DNA of 64,000 nt from an uncultured Clostridia bacterium. GTDB lineage: Bacteria; Bacillota; Clostridia; Christensenellales; Borkfalkiaceae. A program made the position numbers and the translations under genes. The DNA is taken from positions 1 to 64,000 of the forward strand of contig CALVPY010000051.1 in the NCBI GenBank assembly GCA_944354535.1. The letters run 5' to 3'. Shown here piece after piece: positions 15,416 to 24,662 of this stretch; within the stretch, counting starts at the first letter, position 1, and every line of letters starts with the position of its first letter. Below the pieces are notes generated by a model. That model ran no database searches, was not told the origin of the DNA, and saw only the letters and a list, made by a program, of their open reading frames with translations.

Positions 15416-16576
15416 ATGAGAAGATTTTTTTCCAGCGAGAGCGTGACGGAAGGACATCCCGACAAGGTGTGCGACCGCATCGCCGACACCATTTTGGATG
15501 AACTCATCAAAGGAGACAGCGAAACGCGCGCGGCAGTGGAATGCTGCGCTGCCTACAATACGCTCTTCATCACGGGCGAAGTGACGAGCAGAGCAAGTGT
15601 GGACTATTCCGCAATTGCCCGCAAAGTCATCCGCGAGATCGACTACACGACGGGCGATTTCGCCTTCGACAAGTGCAATATCATCGAACTCGTCCACGGG
15701 CAGTCGCCCGACATTGCGCTCGGCGTCGATTCGTCCCTCGAAGACAAGACGGGGGGAGAAGCAGCCGACCGCCTCGGCGCAGGCGATCAGGGCATGATGT
15801 TCGGCTATGCCTGCCGCGAGACGGAGGAGCTGATGCCGCTTCCCATCATGCTTGCGCATAAGCTTGCAAAGAAGCTTACCGAGCTTCGGAAGGACGGCAC
15901 GCTTCCCTATCTCCGCCCGGACGGAAAAACGCAGGTCACCGTGGAATACGACGGCAAGACGCCCGTCCGTGTGGATACGGTGGTGCTCTCTACCCAGCAC
16001 GACGCCGAAGTCTCGCAGGAGCGCATCGCGGCAGACATGAAGCAATATGTCATCGGCGCGGTCATCCCCGAACAATTCCTCGATGCAAACACGAAGTATC
16101 TCATCAACCCAACGGGCAGATTTGAGATCGGCGGACCGGAAGGGGACTCGGGGCTCACGGGCAGGAAGATCGTCGTCGATACCTACGGCGGCAGATGCCC
16201 GCACGGCGGCGGAGCGTTCTCGGGCAAAGACCCCACAAAGGTGGACCGCAGCGCAACATATATGGCGCGCTACATCTGCAAAAATGTGGTGGCATCCGGT
16301 CTTGCCGATGAAATGGAGCTGCAAGTCGCCTATGCGATCGGCGTTGCCCGCCCCGTCTCGGTGTTTGTCGATACCTTCGGCACGGGCAAAGTGGATGACG
16401 AGACGCTCGCCGAGATCGTCAAAAAGGAGTTCGATCTCCGTCCTGCGGCCATCATCGAAGCGCTCGGCCTGCGTAAACCCATCTACGCAGAAACTTCCGC
16501 ATACGGGCACTTCGGCAGGAACTTCCCCTGGGAGCGCACCGACCGCGCCGAGAGCTTAAAAAAATACATCCGATAG
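15416..16576 (+). CDS. metK: S-adenosylmethionine synthetase
   Basis: This encodes 386 residues from ATG 15416 ([20 protein letters not shown]). It makes S-adenosylmethionine from methionine and ATP in the cytoplasm. The family signatures [12 protein letters not shown] (near residue 120) and [16 protein letters not shown] (near residue 263) are present, and the length is normal. An in-frame GTG at 15383 lies upstream but sits at the predicted transcription start, so the ATG is preferred; GGAAGG is 12 bases before it. It has its own promoter and terminator and forms a single-gene unit. Confidence 0.97.
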   Translation: MRRFFSSESVTEGHPDKVCDRIADTILDELIKGDSETRAAVECCAAYNTLFITGEVTSRASVDYSAIARKVIREIDYTTGDFAFDKCNIIELVHGQSPDIALGVDSSLEDKTGGEAADRLGAGDQGMMFGYACRETEELMPLPIMLAHKLAKKLTELRKDGTLPYLRPDGKTQVTVEYDGKTPVRVDTVVLSTQHDAEVSQERIAADMKQYVIGAVIPEQFLDANTKYLINPTGRFEIGGPEGDSGLTGRKIVVDTYGGRCPHGGGAFSGKDPTKVDRSATYMARYICKNVVASGLADEMELQVAYAIGVARPVSVFVDTFGTGKVDDETLAEIVKKEFDLRPAAIIEALGLRKPIYAETSAYGHFGRNFPWERTDRAESLKKYIR

Positions 16577-16584
16577 ACATTTGA

Positions 16585-16610
16585 GGGAGCGCGAAATGCG
16601 CTCCTTTTTC
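16585..16610 (+). terminator. Intrinsic terminator of metK
   Basis: GGAGCGC-GAAAT-GCGCTCC followed by TTTTTC. Confidence 0.9.
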
Positions 16611-16617
16611 TCTTCTC

Positions 16618-16639
16618 AGCGTATCAAATTTGATACGCT
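16618..16639. promoter_or_regulatory. Perfect 22-bp palindrome upstream of the AAA+ locus promoter
   Basis: The half-site AGCGTATCAAA is followed directly by its exact reverse complement. It lies 23 bases before the -35 box of the eight-gene locus, where an activator or repressor would bind. It is not followed by a T-run and so is not a terminator. Confidence 0.6.
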
Positions 16640-16662
16640 CGGAACATTTCTTCCCCGCCTCC

Positions 16663-16691
16663 TTGACGAAACAAGTCGATTGTGATAAAAT
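16663..16691 (+). promoter_or_regulatory. Sigma-A promoter of the eight-gene AAA+ locus
   Basis: TTGACG (16663-16668), 17-base spacer, TAAAAT (16686-16691). No other promoter or terminator is evident until 29.76 kb. Confidence 0.65.
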
Positions 16692-16758
16692 ATAATCAAA
16701 TTATAGTGTGCCGATCATCGTGTCCGGCCGCAAGACTCAAAGGGGAGGATGCCGCGTT

Positions 16759-17655
16759 GTGTTCAATGTTCTATTTTGGATCGTATGGCTGTTGATCGGC
16801 CTGCTACTTGCGGCGCTCTTCTCGGCGATCGTGCTACCGCGTCTGCTGCTGGAAATGAAAGCTTCTCTGCATCCGATCGCCGACCGCGGGATCGGAAAGT
16901 TCAACTTGAAAAACGGCATTTCTGTTTTATATGAACCTTCGCGTTCCGAGCGCAAATATCTGCGCTGCTATCAGCTCTTCCGCCGCGGCGACCGTTCCGT
17001 CTCTTTTATGGGATGCTGGAACAGAGCCGTCTTTACCGCCCGCTATACGCTCCTGTGCTTCAACTCGCTCGGAAGGCCGATCGCCTTTTACCGCGTCTGT
17101 GAAAGCTTCATCGACGGCAGATATTATACGCGCACCGTCACGCTTCCCCATGCGACCGCCTTCGTCAGTCTTTCCCTCGAACGCATCGACGGAAAAAAGT
17201 TCAAGCGCGCCTTTTCGCCTTCCCCGTTTTATTTGATCTGGCTTACGCTCTTTCTTGTGAGCCTGGCGGGACTCATCGGCTTTTTATTTTTTCTTGCCAT
17301 TCATTTCTCCGAGGGGGCCTTTCAAACCGCATCCGCTCTTCCGATCGGGAGCATTCTGACAGCGCTCTCCTTCGGCATCGTCTTCTTGCCGCTCGCCGTC
17401 GTGGGGGCGCGTATGCTCATCCTTCTGATCAAAGACCGCCTGCCGTTCCAAAGCGACCTTTGCGCAAAACCTGTCTTCCGAAGGGCAAAAGAGAAAATGC
17501 AAGGCCTGATTTCTCCCGTTCGTGCCATGTTCGGCGGCGCATATGACCTTTGCCGAAAGGCAATTTATCGCTGCATGAACGCATGGTCTCGTGTGAAACA
17601 GACATTCGGCCGTGTTCCGCGCGGTTCGAAAAAAGTGAGGAGGGGAGCGCGATGA
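16759..17655 (+). CDS. Membrane protein, first gene of the AAA+ locus
   Basis: This encodes 298 residues of unknown family. The start is set at GTG 16759 because GGGGAGG (16742-16748) precedes it and the membrane helix begins at once (MFNVLFWIVWLLIGLLLAAL). A GTG at 16708 is an alternative. Two more helices lie near residues 157-183 and 195-222. A beta-rich domain sits between helix 1 and helix 2, and a basic cytoplasmic tail (RGSKKVRRGAR) ends the protein. Its stop overlaps the next start by four bases (ATGA), so the two are translationally coupled. It probably anchors or assembles the complex encoded downstream, by context only. Confidence 0.65.
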   Translation: MFNVLFWIVWLLIGLLLAALFSAIVLPRLLLEMKASLHPIADRGIGKFNLKNGISVLYEPSRSERKYLRCYQLFRRGDRSVSFMGCWNRAVFTARYTLLCFNSLGRPIAFYRVCESFIDGRYYTRTVTLPHATAFVSLSLERIDGKKFKRAFSPSPFYLIWLTLFLVSLAGLIGFLFFLAIHFSEGAFQTASALPIGSILTALSFGIVFLPLAVVGARMLILLIKDRLPFQSDLCAKPVFRRAKEKMQGLISPVRAMFGGAYDLCRKAIYRCMNAWSRVKQTFGRVPRGSKKVRRGAR

Positions 17656-18152
17656 ACGATCTTCCGAACACCGCCTGTCCAAAAAACGCACCGTACATCG
17701 AGGTGCTTGCCTGCAATACGGGCATCGGGGATCAAAACGGGAACGCATCCGTCAAGCTGCGGAATTGTTCTCCGTACACCGTTACGGGCATGACGATACA
17801 ACTTTCCGGGATGGACGCGAATAAGACTGCTTCTATGATCCCGCCCATCGAGGCGATCTCACCGCCCGTTTCCCCCGGCGCAGAGTTCTGCGTTTTTATC
17901 CGCATTCCGGATCGATGGAGATCGTTTCGGGCAGAGGTCAGCGCCTTTCGCTCGGGAGATCTTGTCTTCACACAAGACGATGCGGCCAACATCCGCAAGC
18001 GGTTCGATGCATTGCAGCCCGAATATACAAGGATCATCCCGTCGGAAAAGGACGAGCGCGAAACAGCGCTGCTCCCGCGCTGGCGAAGTGCAGCCGTCTG
18101 GCTGACATTGGCGGGTGCTGCGCTCATCACGCTTCTGACTTGCTTCCTCTGA
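17652..18152 (+). CDS. Tail-anchored protein with Ig-like domain, AAA+ locus
   Basis: This encodes 166 residues. Residues 10-110 read as one beta-sandwich domain (LACNTGIGDQNGNASVKLRN, VSPGAEFCVFIRIPDRWRSF) of the kind that describes protein-protein contact modules; I cannot assign a family. A charged linker follows, then a single C-terminal membrane helix (SAAVWLTLAGAALITLLTCF) ending in the last residue. There is no signal peptide, so the beta domain is predicted to face the cytoplasm. AGGAGGGGAGCGCG precedes the ATG. The next gene begins 15 bases downstream. Confidence 0.65.
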   Translation: MNDLPNTACPKNAPYIEVLACNTGIGDQNGNASVKLRNCSPYTVTGMTIQLSGMDANKTASMIPPIEAISPPVSPGAEFCVFIRIPDRWRSFRAEVSAFRSGDLVFTQDDAANIRKRFDALQPEYTRIIPSEKDERETALLPRWRSAAVWLTLAGAALITLLTCFL

Positions 18153-18167
18153 AAATAATATGCTCCT

Positions 18168-21100
18168 ATGACATTTCCCACCGCGAAAAACATCATGAAC
18201 GAATATCAGACGATTTTAGACAGACTCGACCGCCGCCAGAAGATCGCTCTTCTGACCGATCCAGAAAGCCTTTCCGACCCCAAGATCAACCGATCGGGCG
18301 TTCCCGCCGTGCGCATGACTGCCCTCGATGAGCTCAACCGCGAACGGGGGCTCTTTCCTGCCTACCGCGAACTTGTGGCTTCCTGGGATGAAAGCCTCAT
18401 TGCATCGGTGACGCAGGAGCTTGCCGTCCATGCCCGCGGGAGAGGTTTCAATCTGCTGGCGACGCCCGACCTCAAGTGCGCGGCACAGCCTGCGGCAGAC
18501 GGGCTCTCCGAAGACGCGGCACTCAATGCCGCGTTGGGATCAGCCATGGCTCGGGCGGCACACCGCTCCGGCTGCGCGTGCGCCCTTTCCCGCCTCGCAG
18601 TCTCCGAACAAGACATCTCCCCGTTGGACGTACAGGCAGATCCCCGCGCAGTACACGAGCTCTTTTTGAAACCTTTTTCGGAGGTGATGGAAGAGGAGCC
18701 GTGTGAGGCGGTCATTTCCTCTCTGAAACGGGAAGGCGGCGGATATGCCGACTGTAATACAAATCTGTTCGGCGCGGCGGTGGGAGGCATCAGGACATGG
18801 AACACCTTTCCCATTGCCGACGGCATTTCATCCGACGTCGATTATCACGGGATGCTCGCTCACGGGCTCTGTCTGAAGGGCGCAGCCGTCTTCCTCGACC
18901 GCGCCTCGGGAAGGTATGAACGGCTTTCCCATTCCCTCGAGGCGGGCAGCATCAGCGAAAGAGAACTGCGCGGCGCCACGGAAGACGGCACGGCGATCGA
19001 CCCCGCTCTGATCGATGCCGCAGCCGATCGAACGATCGCATTTGCATACCGCGTCGCGGCAAAAAGGGCAGAGCCGCTCCAAACGGAGGATACAGTCGCA
19101 CTTGCGCGCCGTGCCGCCGAAGAGAGCTTTGTCCTGCTCAAAAACGAAGGGCTGCTCCCGCTTGCCCAAACGGCAAAACTCGCCGTCATCGGGGAAGCGT
19201 ATGATCTATTCCCTGCGGAGAACGCCTTCCCCGTCGTCATGCGGGCGGAGATGCCCGGAAGGGACGGGGGAGAAGAAACCGTTCCTTCTATCATCCATGA
19301 CGCGTCGAAAGCCGACATCATCCTCATGTTCCTAAAGCGGGATGAAGGTCAGAACGGCCTCGCGCTTCCTGCGGAGCAGCTTGCATTGGCGAATGCGTTA
19401 AGAGCCGTCAAGCGGCCCATGATCGCCGTCTTGAAGGGCTCCGTTCCGCCGGATGCGGGCTTCTTCCGTCTCTTTTCCGCCGTACTGCTCGCTCCTTCTT
19501 TCGGGAAATACTGCTCCGATGCGCTGACCGGGCTTCTTAAGGGGAACCTCTCTCCCTCCGGAAGACTGACGCGGTCGTGCTATGAAAATTCGGAAGCATA
19601 TTTTCATACGCTCGAAGAGGACAAGCGTTCGGGCCGCACCAAAGTAGGCTCATTCGTCGGATACCGCTATTACGATACTGCGGGCATCAAGGTCAAATAT
19701 CCCTTCGGCTACGGACTGACCTATACAAAATTTTGCTACTCTTCGTTGTCTTTGGAAGGCGATACGATCAGCTTTACCGTCAAAAATACGGGAAAATACA
19801 AGGGATGCGAAGTCGTGCAGGTGTATGTCGGGACTTTGCCTGCGGCGTTCCCGCAGCCCAAAAAGCGCCTCGCCGCTTTTGAACGGGTCGAACTTTCCCC
19901 CGGAGAATCGCGGCGCGTCACGTTGACCGTACCCGAAAAGAAATATGCTTCCTTCTGCGAACGCACGCTCGGCGAACGCGTCATCAAGGGGAGCTACCCC
20001 GTCTATGTGGGGGCATCCGTCTCGGATATCCGCCTGCGCGGCATCCGCAAATTGGACGGGGAAATACCCGAAGCGCCCTCGTCGCGGCCCTGCGATTATT
20101 TCCGTGACCTGAGCAACATCGGCGAAAAATATCATGCAGGCTTCGGAGAAGCCGTGAGCCGCCCGAGGAAAAACTTTCTCCTCAGAGGCATCGCCTTCTT
20201 CGTCCTCTTTGCCGCGCTGGCGATCGCTGTCATCATGGGGTGCGCTTTCTTTTCCGATCGGCATTTTTCCGTTTCGGAGATCGTCTGGCTCTCGATCATG
20301 GGCGCGTTCGCGCTTGGGGCAGCCGTCACGCTCGGGATCGAAAATTATATCCGCCAGGATAAACTGCTCTCCGAACGGAATGCGCGGAAGACGCTTGTCT
20401 TTCAGGACGCAATACAGACCGTCCCCGATGCAGCCGCCGTATTCGAAGCGGATCTTGCATCGCCGCAGCCGGAGGCATATTCGGCGCCGGAAACGGATGA
20501 ACCCAAGCATTTCGACGCTTCTCTCACCTTCGACAGGATGGACCGCGAGCTCACGCTCTTTTTGAATGAGCGGGGGATCGGCGTCTCGCGGCAGGAGATC
20601 GCAGACCTGATCGCCGCGCTGTCCACGACCCATCTCATCTTTCTTCCGGGCGTCGGAGAGAGCGAAGCAAACGCATTCTGCAAAGGCATAAGCGATTACT
20701 TCGGAACACAGCTCTATGCCGATAACTCCGCGGGCGAGGAATTTTTCCTGCGCTTGACCGACCGTGGATGGGAGCGCACGTCGCTCTATGAAGCGATGCA
20801 GGACGCACGCGCAAACTTGCCGCTCGTTCACATTGCGCTCCTCCGCGGCGTCGAAGAGAATGCTCTTTCGGGGCTCTCCTTTGCCCGCAGGGCGGGCAGG
20901 ACGGGCGCCTCCCGCGACGTACAGGAACCTTCTTCCTTCCCGCCCAACCTTTGGATCTTTGTCCTGCCGCAGGACGGGGCTTGTTCCGTTCCCGAAGAGA
21001 TCGCCGAGATCGCCTCCTTCCTGCCGCTCTCGCTCACGCAAGGGCGCGCCGCCGAAACGCCGACGGATGTCTCGCCCTTCGGATATTATCAGCTTGCCAA

Positions 21101-21473
21101 TCTGTGCGCAAGGGTGCGGGAGGGGTTCCCGCTGCGCGAACAGGCTTGGAAGCGCTTTGACAGCTTAGAATCCCGGCTTGGAAGCGAGTCTCAGCCATAC
21201 CGCTTGGGCAACAGGACGTGGATCAAGCTGGAAATGCACGTTTCCGTCTGCCTTGCCTGCGGGAAGAGCGAAGCGGAAGCGGTCGATTCGGCGATCGCCT
21301 CCGAACTTCTGACCGAGATCGCCCCGTCTCTTTCGGCGGGAGAAGGCAGCGGGCTCGCGCTCCTGGAAGAGCTCTTCGGCAGTGAAGAGCTCGCCTGCTG
21401 CCGCAAACTTGCAGAAAAGACCAAACTGTTCCGTCATTCGAAAACCGTGTGGGAGGGAAGTACAAATGCCTAA
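18168..21473 (+). CDS. Degenerate GH3-like protein fused by two membrane helices to an inactive AAA+-like domain
   Basis: This is 1101 codons; ATG 18195 is an alternative start, and neither has a clear ribosome site. Residues 1-300 follow the GH3 barrel, 300-500 the second GH3 domain (AEESFVLLKNEGLLPL), and 510-630 the C-terminal Fn3-like domain (YPFGYGLTYTKF, VVQVYVG). Where GH3 enzymes have KH and NNQE for substrate binding this protein has SR and SEQD, in the context CALSRLAVSEQD near residue 140. The Asp of ADG at 218 may correspond to the nucleophile. Helices at about 668-692 and 703-726 place both ends in the cytoplasm. Residues 750-1090 align with the AAA+ proteins downstream, but Walker A reads PGVGESEA without Lys-Thr and the Walker B acids are missing. 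I infer a scaffold or sensor, not an enzyme. Confidence 0.75.
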   Translation: MTFPTAKNIMNEYQTILDRLDRRQKIALLTDPESLSDPKINRSGVPAVRMTALDELNRERGLFPAYRELVASWDESLIASVTQELAVHARGRGFNLLATPDLKCAAQPAADGLSEDAALNAALGSAMARAAHRSGCACALSRLAVSEQDISPLDVQADPRAVHELFLKPFSEVMEEEPCEAVISSLKREGGGYADCNTNLFGAAVGGIRTWNTFPIADGISSDVDYHGMLAHGLCLKGAAVFLDRASGRYERLSHSLEAGSISERELRGATEDGTAIDPALIDAAADRTIAFAYRVAAKRAEPLQTEDTVALARRAAEESFVLLKNEGLLPLAQTAKLAVIGEAYDLFPAENAFPVVMRAEMPGRDGGEETVPSIIHDASKADIILMFLKRDEGQNGLALPAEQLALANALRAVKRPMIAVLKGSVPPDAGFFRLFSAVLLAPSFGKYCSDALTGLLKGNLSPSGRLTRSCYENSEAYFHTLEEDKRSGRTKVGSFVGYRYYDTAGIKVKYPFGYGLTYTKFCYSSLSLEGDTISFTVKNTGKYKGCEVVQVYVGTLPAAFPQPKKRLAAFERVELSPGESRRVTLTVPEKKYASFCERTLGERVIKGSYPVYVGASVSDIRLRGIRKLDGEIPEAPSSRPCDYFRDLSNIGEKYHAGFGEAVSRPRKNFLLRGIAFFVLFAALAIAVIMGCAFFSDRHFSVSEIVWLSIMGAFALGAAVTLGIENYIRQDKLLSERNARKTLVFQDAIQTVPDAAAVFEADLASPQPEAYSAPETDEPKHFDASLTFDRMDRELTLFLNERGIGVSRQEIADLIAALSTTHLIFLPGVGESEANAFCKGISDYFGTQLYADNSAGEEFFLRLTDRGWERTSLYEAMQDARANLPLVHIALLRGVEENALSGLSFARRAGRTGASRDVQEPSSFPPNLWIFVLPQDGACSVPEEIAEIASFLPLSLTQGRAAETPTDVSPFGYYQLANLCARVREGFPLREQAWKRFDSLESRLGSESQPYRLGNRTWIKLEMHVSVCLACGKSEAEAVDSAIASELLTEIAPSLSAGEGSGLALLEELFGSEELACCRKLAEKTKLFRHSKTVWEGSTNA

Positions 21474-22743
21474 ATTTTGGGAGACCATAACACATCCTGC
21501 CTTCATCATCATCTATGTCGTGATCATCATCGCGATCGTGGTATTTGTCGTCATCTCCATGATGATCAACGAAAAACGCTTCTCGGCGGCAGCCAAACGG
21601 CTGAACCGCACGGCACGTGAGCTCGAAGAAGAACACATCGAAGAACAATCCGAAGCAAACGCCGTATCGCGCTTTTCCATGCTCAAACTGTATGATGAAA
21701 AACGCGGATCGCTGCCGCAGGAGACCTTCGAAGAAAACATTACCCTGTCGCAGTTCTGCGAAGAATTCCGCATCTTTGCCGCCGCACGGTTAGGGCTCTA
21801 TTACGATATTTCCGTCATCCGCGAATTTATTGCGGGGCTTGCCGTTTCGCGCATCCTCATCTTACAGGGGATGTCGGGAACGGGCAAAACTTCGCTCGCC
21901 TATGCTTTCGGTGAATTTTTGGAAAATCCCTCCGTCATCATCCCCGTGCAGCCGATGTGGAAGGAGCGCACCGATCTCCTCGGCTATTTCAACGAATTTA
22001 CCAAACACTTCAACGAGACGCTGCTTTTGCAGAAGATGTACGAAGCAAACAGCAGGGAAGATATATACATCACCATCCTCGACGAGCTCAATATCGCGCG
22101 CGTCGAATACTATTTTGCCGAATTTCTCTCCCTGTTGGAGATCCCCGACCCCGAGGCGCGCTATCTTGAAGTCGTCTCCGACCAATGGGAGAGCGACCCC
22201 GAAGCGCTCAAAGAGGGGCGCATCAAGCTGCCCGAAAATATGTGGTTCATCGGTACGGCAAACAACGACGATTCGACGTTCGCCATCTCCGACAAAGTGT
22301 ACGACCGCGCCATGGTGCTCAACCTCGACCGAAAATCCGCTCCCTTTCAGGCTTCGGGAAGCCGCACCGTCCGTTTGAGCGCCAAGCGCTTCACGGAACT
22401 TGCTGCAGAGGCCGTCAAAATGCACTCCGTAGACAGGGAAAATCTCGATCGTCTGCAAAAACTCGACGCCTATCTCATCGAAAAATTCCAGATCACTTTC
22501 GGCAACCGCATCATGCGGCAGATCATGACCTATCTTCCCATCTATGTAGTCTGCGGCGGAGAGGAGCTCGACGCGCTCGACGACATCATCGCGAAGAAGG
22601 TGCTCCGCAAGCTCGAAACGCAGAATGCGGCATACGTCCGCAGCGAAGCGGAAGATCTTTGCAACTTCATCGACGCCACCTTCGGGGAAGAAAGGATGTT
22701 GCGCTGCAAGGAGTATGTGCGCCGCATCGCAAGAAGCATTTAA
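21466..22743 (+). CDS. Membrane-anchored McrB-like AAA+ ATPase 1
   Basis: This encodes 425 residues from ATG 21466, overlapping the previous gene by eight bases with GGAGGG upstream. One membrane helix (about residues 12-33) anchors it with the ATPase in the cytoplasm. The AAA+ core starts near residue 120. Walker A is GMSGTGKTS (about 135-143), Walker B is ITILDELN, and sensor-1 lies in WFIGTANNDDST. ISDKVYDRA follows and GNRIMRQI is in the lid. The DELN and GTANND pattern resembles McrB-type more than classical MoxR proteins; whether ATP or GTP is used cannot be told. All key residues are present, unlike the domain fused to the GH3-like protein. It is likely to form a ring with its two paralogues in this locus. 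Confidence 0.85.
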   Translation: MPKFWETITHPAFIIIYVVIIIAIVVFVVISMMINEKRFSAAAKRLNRTARELEEEHIEEQSEANAVSRFSMLKLYDEKRGSLPQETFEENITLSQFCEEFRIFAAARLGLYYDISVIREFIAGLAVSRILILQGMSGTGKTSLAYAFGEFLENPSVIIPVQPMWKERTDLLGYFNEFTKHFNETLLLQKMYEANSREDIYITILDELNIARVEYYFAEFLSLLEIPDPEARYLEVVSDQWESDPEALKEGRIKLPENMWFIGTANNDDSTFAISDKVYDRAMVLNLDRKSAPFQASGSRTVRLSAKRFTELAAEAVKMHSVDRENLDRLQKLDAYLIEKFQITFGNRIMRQIMTYLPIYVVCGGEELDALDDIIAKKVLRKLETQNAAYVRSEAEDLCNFIDATFGEERMLRCKEYVRRIARSI

Positions 22744-22757
22744 GCAGGAGGAAGTTC

Positions 22758-24662
22758 ATGTCACGCTTAGACCGCTTTTACCGCGCATTCGGGGAATACC
22801 GCAAGTCGATCGCCCAAGAGCGGGAGATCTCTGCCTTACGCGCGGCCGTCGCGGAAGCCGACCGGCAGGATCGCATCCGCGCGATCCGTTCTTCCTGTAC
22901 GATCGAGAACGATTGGGTGGAGGAGATCGAGCGCGGGCTCGTTTTTATTGAAAAAGCCATCAACGAAGAACGGCAGTTCATCCGCTCCGAAGGCGAAGTC
23001 GCGCCCATCGAAAAGATCAAGCACGTCTCGCGGGAATCGGTGGAACATTTGGCGCGCCACAGCAATCTGCTCACGCAGGAAAGCAAGGACGGCGACCTCA
23101 TGCCCGAAAAGCTCTATACGGTAGAGCGGCTCAACAATTATGCCGTCTATGAGAACCGATTCCTCTACATGGTGCTTCTTCACCTTGCCGACTTCGTCTC
23201 CGTGCGGTACGATCGGATCGTCAAGCTGACAAACACCTACCGCGGCGAATCGCTCATGCAGAAAAAAGTGACCTACGGCAAGGCCACGCTCGAATACGAG
23301 ATAAATCTCAAGGAAGTAAGGGAAGACGATCCCTACCTTCGGGAGCACAACGGGCAGCGCGAAAAGCTCGAACGGCTCGAGCGCATCCAGCGCAGCATCT
23401 ACTATTATCTGCATACGCCTCTCATGATCGAGGTCGCCAAAGCCGACAAACTCAAGCCGCCCGTCACCAAGACCAACGTCCTCCGCATGGATAAAAACTT
23501 CAAAGAGGTCGTCGCTCTCTACGATTATATCTCGGCGTACGACCGCGACGGATTTTCTGTGGAGGAAGAGGAGCGGCAGGTAAACTGTTCCAAAAAGGAG
23601 CTTGCAGAACAATTTACGGATCCCGTTTTGCTGCTCTCCTTCCTTACCTATGAACACGGGCTCGGCATCGAAGAGAAACTGAAGGAAGCCTTCGAGCAGG
23701 AAGAGCTCCGCCGCAGGGAAGAGGAACGCCGCCTCTTGCAGGAAGAACTCGAAAATATGCGCAGGCGGATCGCCGAAGGCGGCGGCTCCCCCGAAGAATA
23801 CATCCGTCTCCTCGAACGATACAATAGGGAACTCGAAAAAGAGAAGGCGCAGCTGCTCCTGATCAAGGAAAAAGCCGAGCAGACCGAACAGGAAAATCGC
23901 TCCCTGAAAGAAACGATCGTCCGGTATCAGGCCGAGATCGAAGCCCTCGAAAAGCAGCACGCAAAGGAGAAAGACGAGCTGAAAGCAAACTGCGAGGAAC
24001 TCTCCCGTCAAATGGCGGAAGAGGCCGCCGCGCACAGCGAAGAGATCCTCCGCATCAACTGCGAGAAAGAGGAGGAGATCGCACGCAGCAGGAGCGAATG
24101 CGAAGATACCGTGCGCAAAAATATGGAACTGCTCGCGCAGAAGGAACGGGAGCGGGAGGAGCTGCAGCTTAAAGCAGAGCGGCTCGACCGCGAACGCGCC
24201 TTTGCCGCTTCCCGTCTGACGGCGCTCCGCGCCGAACACGGGCTCATCGGCGAAACGGAGGACTATTCTTCCGAAGCGGCGTTTCAAGAGCTCGAACATC
24301 AATATGAAGTGCTCGGCTCCTTCCTGCATCGGGAGTGGAAGGGCGCCAAACGCGCACTGCGCCTGCAATTCCTTTCGGACGTCAAGGCGCTCTTCACGCA
24401 AAATTGGGGGAAAGATCTCATCCCGTTCGGCAAGAAGCAAGATCGGGCGACGGAAGCCTCTTCCGCAGAAACGGATGAAAAGACGCGTGCCCGGGAAGGG
24501 GCCGATCGGGAGAAAGACGCTGCCGAGGAAGAGCGTGCAGAGAACGCGCCTGCCGAAGAAGAGCCTGCCGAGGAAGTCGGCGCCGAAAAAGATCGTACAG
24601 ATTCAGACGCCGAAAGGGGAGATCGAGAGGGAGACGGCAATGAAGTATCGGAAGCAAAATAA
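22758..24662 (+). CDS. DUF2357-like coiled-coil partner protein of the AAA+ locus
   Basis: This encodes 634 residues; AGGAGG (22746-22751) fixes the start at 22758. Residues 1-290 are helical and resemble the DUF2357 type found beside McrB-like ATPases (IEKIKHVSRESVEHLARHSN, RLNNYAVYENRFLYMVLLHL). That match is by eye and only moderately sure. Residues 300-520 are a long charged coiled coil (RREEERRLLQEELENMRRRI and following). The last 80 residues are an acidic Glu/Ala-rich tail. I see no PD-(D/E)xK nuclease domain, which DUF2357 proteins often carry. It lies between the two active AAA+ genes and its end overlaps the second by 23 bases. The likely role is a cytoplasmic adaptor or effector driven by the AAA+ ring. 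Confidence 0.6.
   Translation: MSRLDRFYRAFGEYRKSIAQEREISALRAAVAEADRQDRIRAIRSSCTIENDWVEEIERGLVFIEKAINEERQFIRSEGEVAPIEKIKHVSRESVEHLARHSNLLTQESKDGDLMPEKLYTVERLNNYAVYENRFLYMVLLHLADFVSVRYDRIVKLTNTYRGESLMQKKVTYGKATLEYEINLKEVREDDPYLREHNGQREKLERLERIQRSIYYYLHTPLMIEVAKADKLKPPVTKTNVLRMDKNFKEVVALYDYISAYDRDGFSVEEEERQVNCSKKELAEQFTDPVLLLSFLTYEHGLGIEEKLKEAFEQEELRRREEERRLLQEELENMRRRIAEGGGSPEEYIRLLERYNRELEKEKAQLLLIKEKAEQTEQENRSLKETIVRYQAEIEALEKQHAKEKDELKANCEELSRQMAEEAAAHSEEILRINCEKEEEIARSRSECEDTVRKNMELLAQKEREREELQLKAERLDRERAFAASRLTALRAEHGLIGETEDYSSEAAFQELEHQYEVLGSFLHREWKGAKRALRLQFLSDVKALFTQNWGKDLIPFGKKQDRATEASSAETDEKTRAREGADREKDAAEEERAENAPAEEEPAEEVGAEKDRTDSDAERGDREGDGNEVSEAK

Noticed and set aside
15374..16510. 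378-codon minus-strand frame opposite metK
   Set aside because: metK is unambiguous on the plus strand; no ribosome site or family signal exists for the antisense frame.
22836..24440. 534-codon minus-strand frame within the AAA+ locus
   Set aside because: It is antisense to the coiled-coil gene. Its Leu/Phe-rich sequence simply mirrors Glu/Lys codons.
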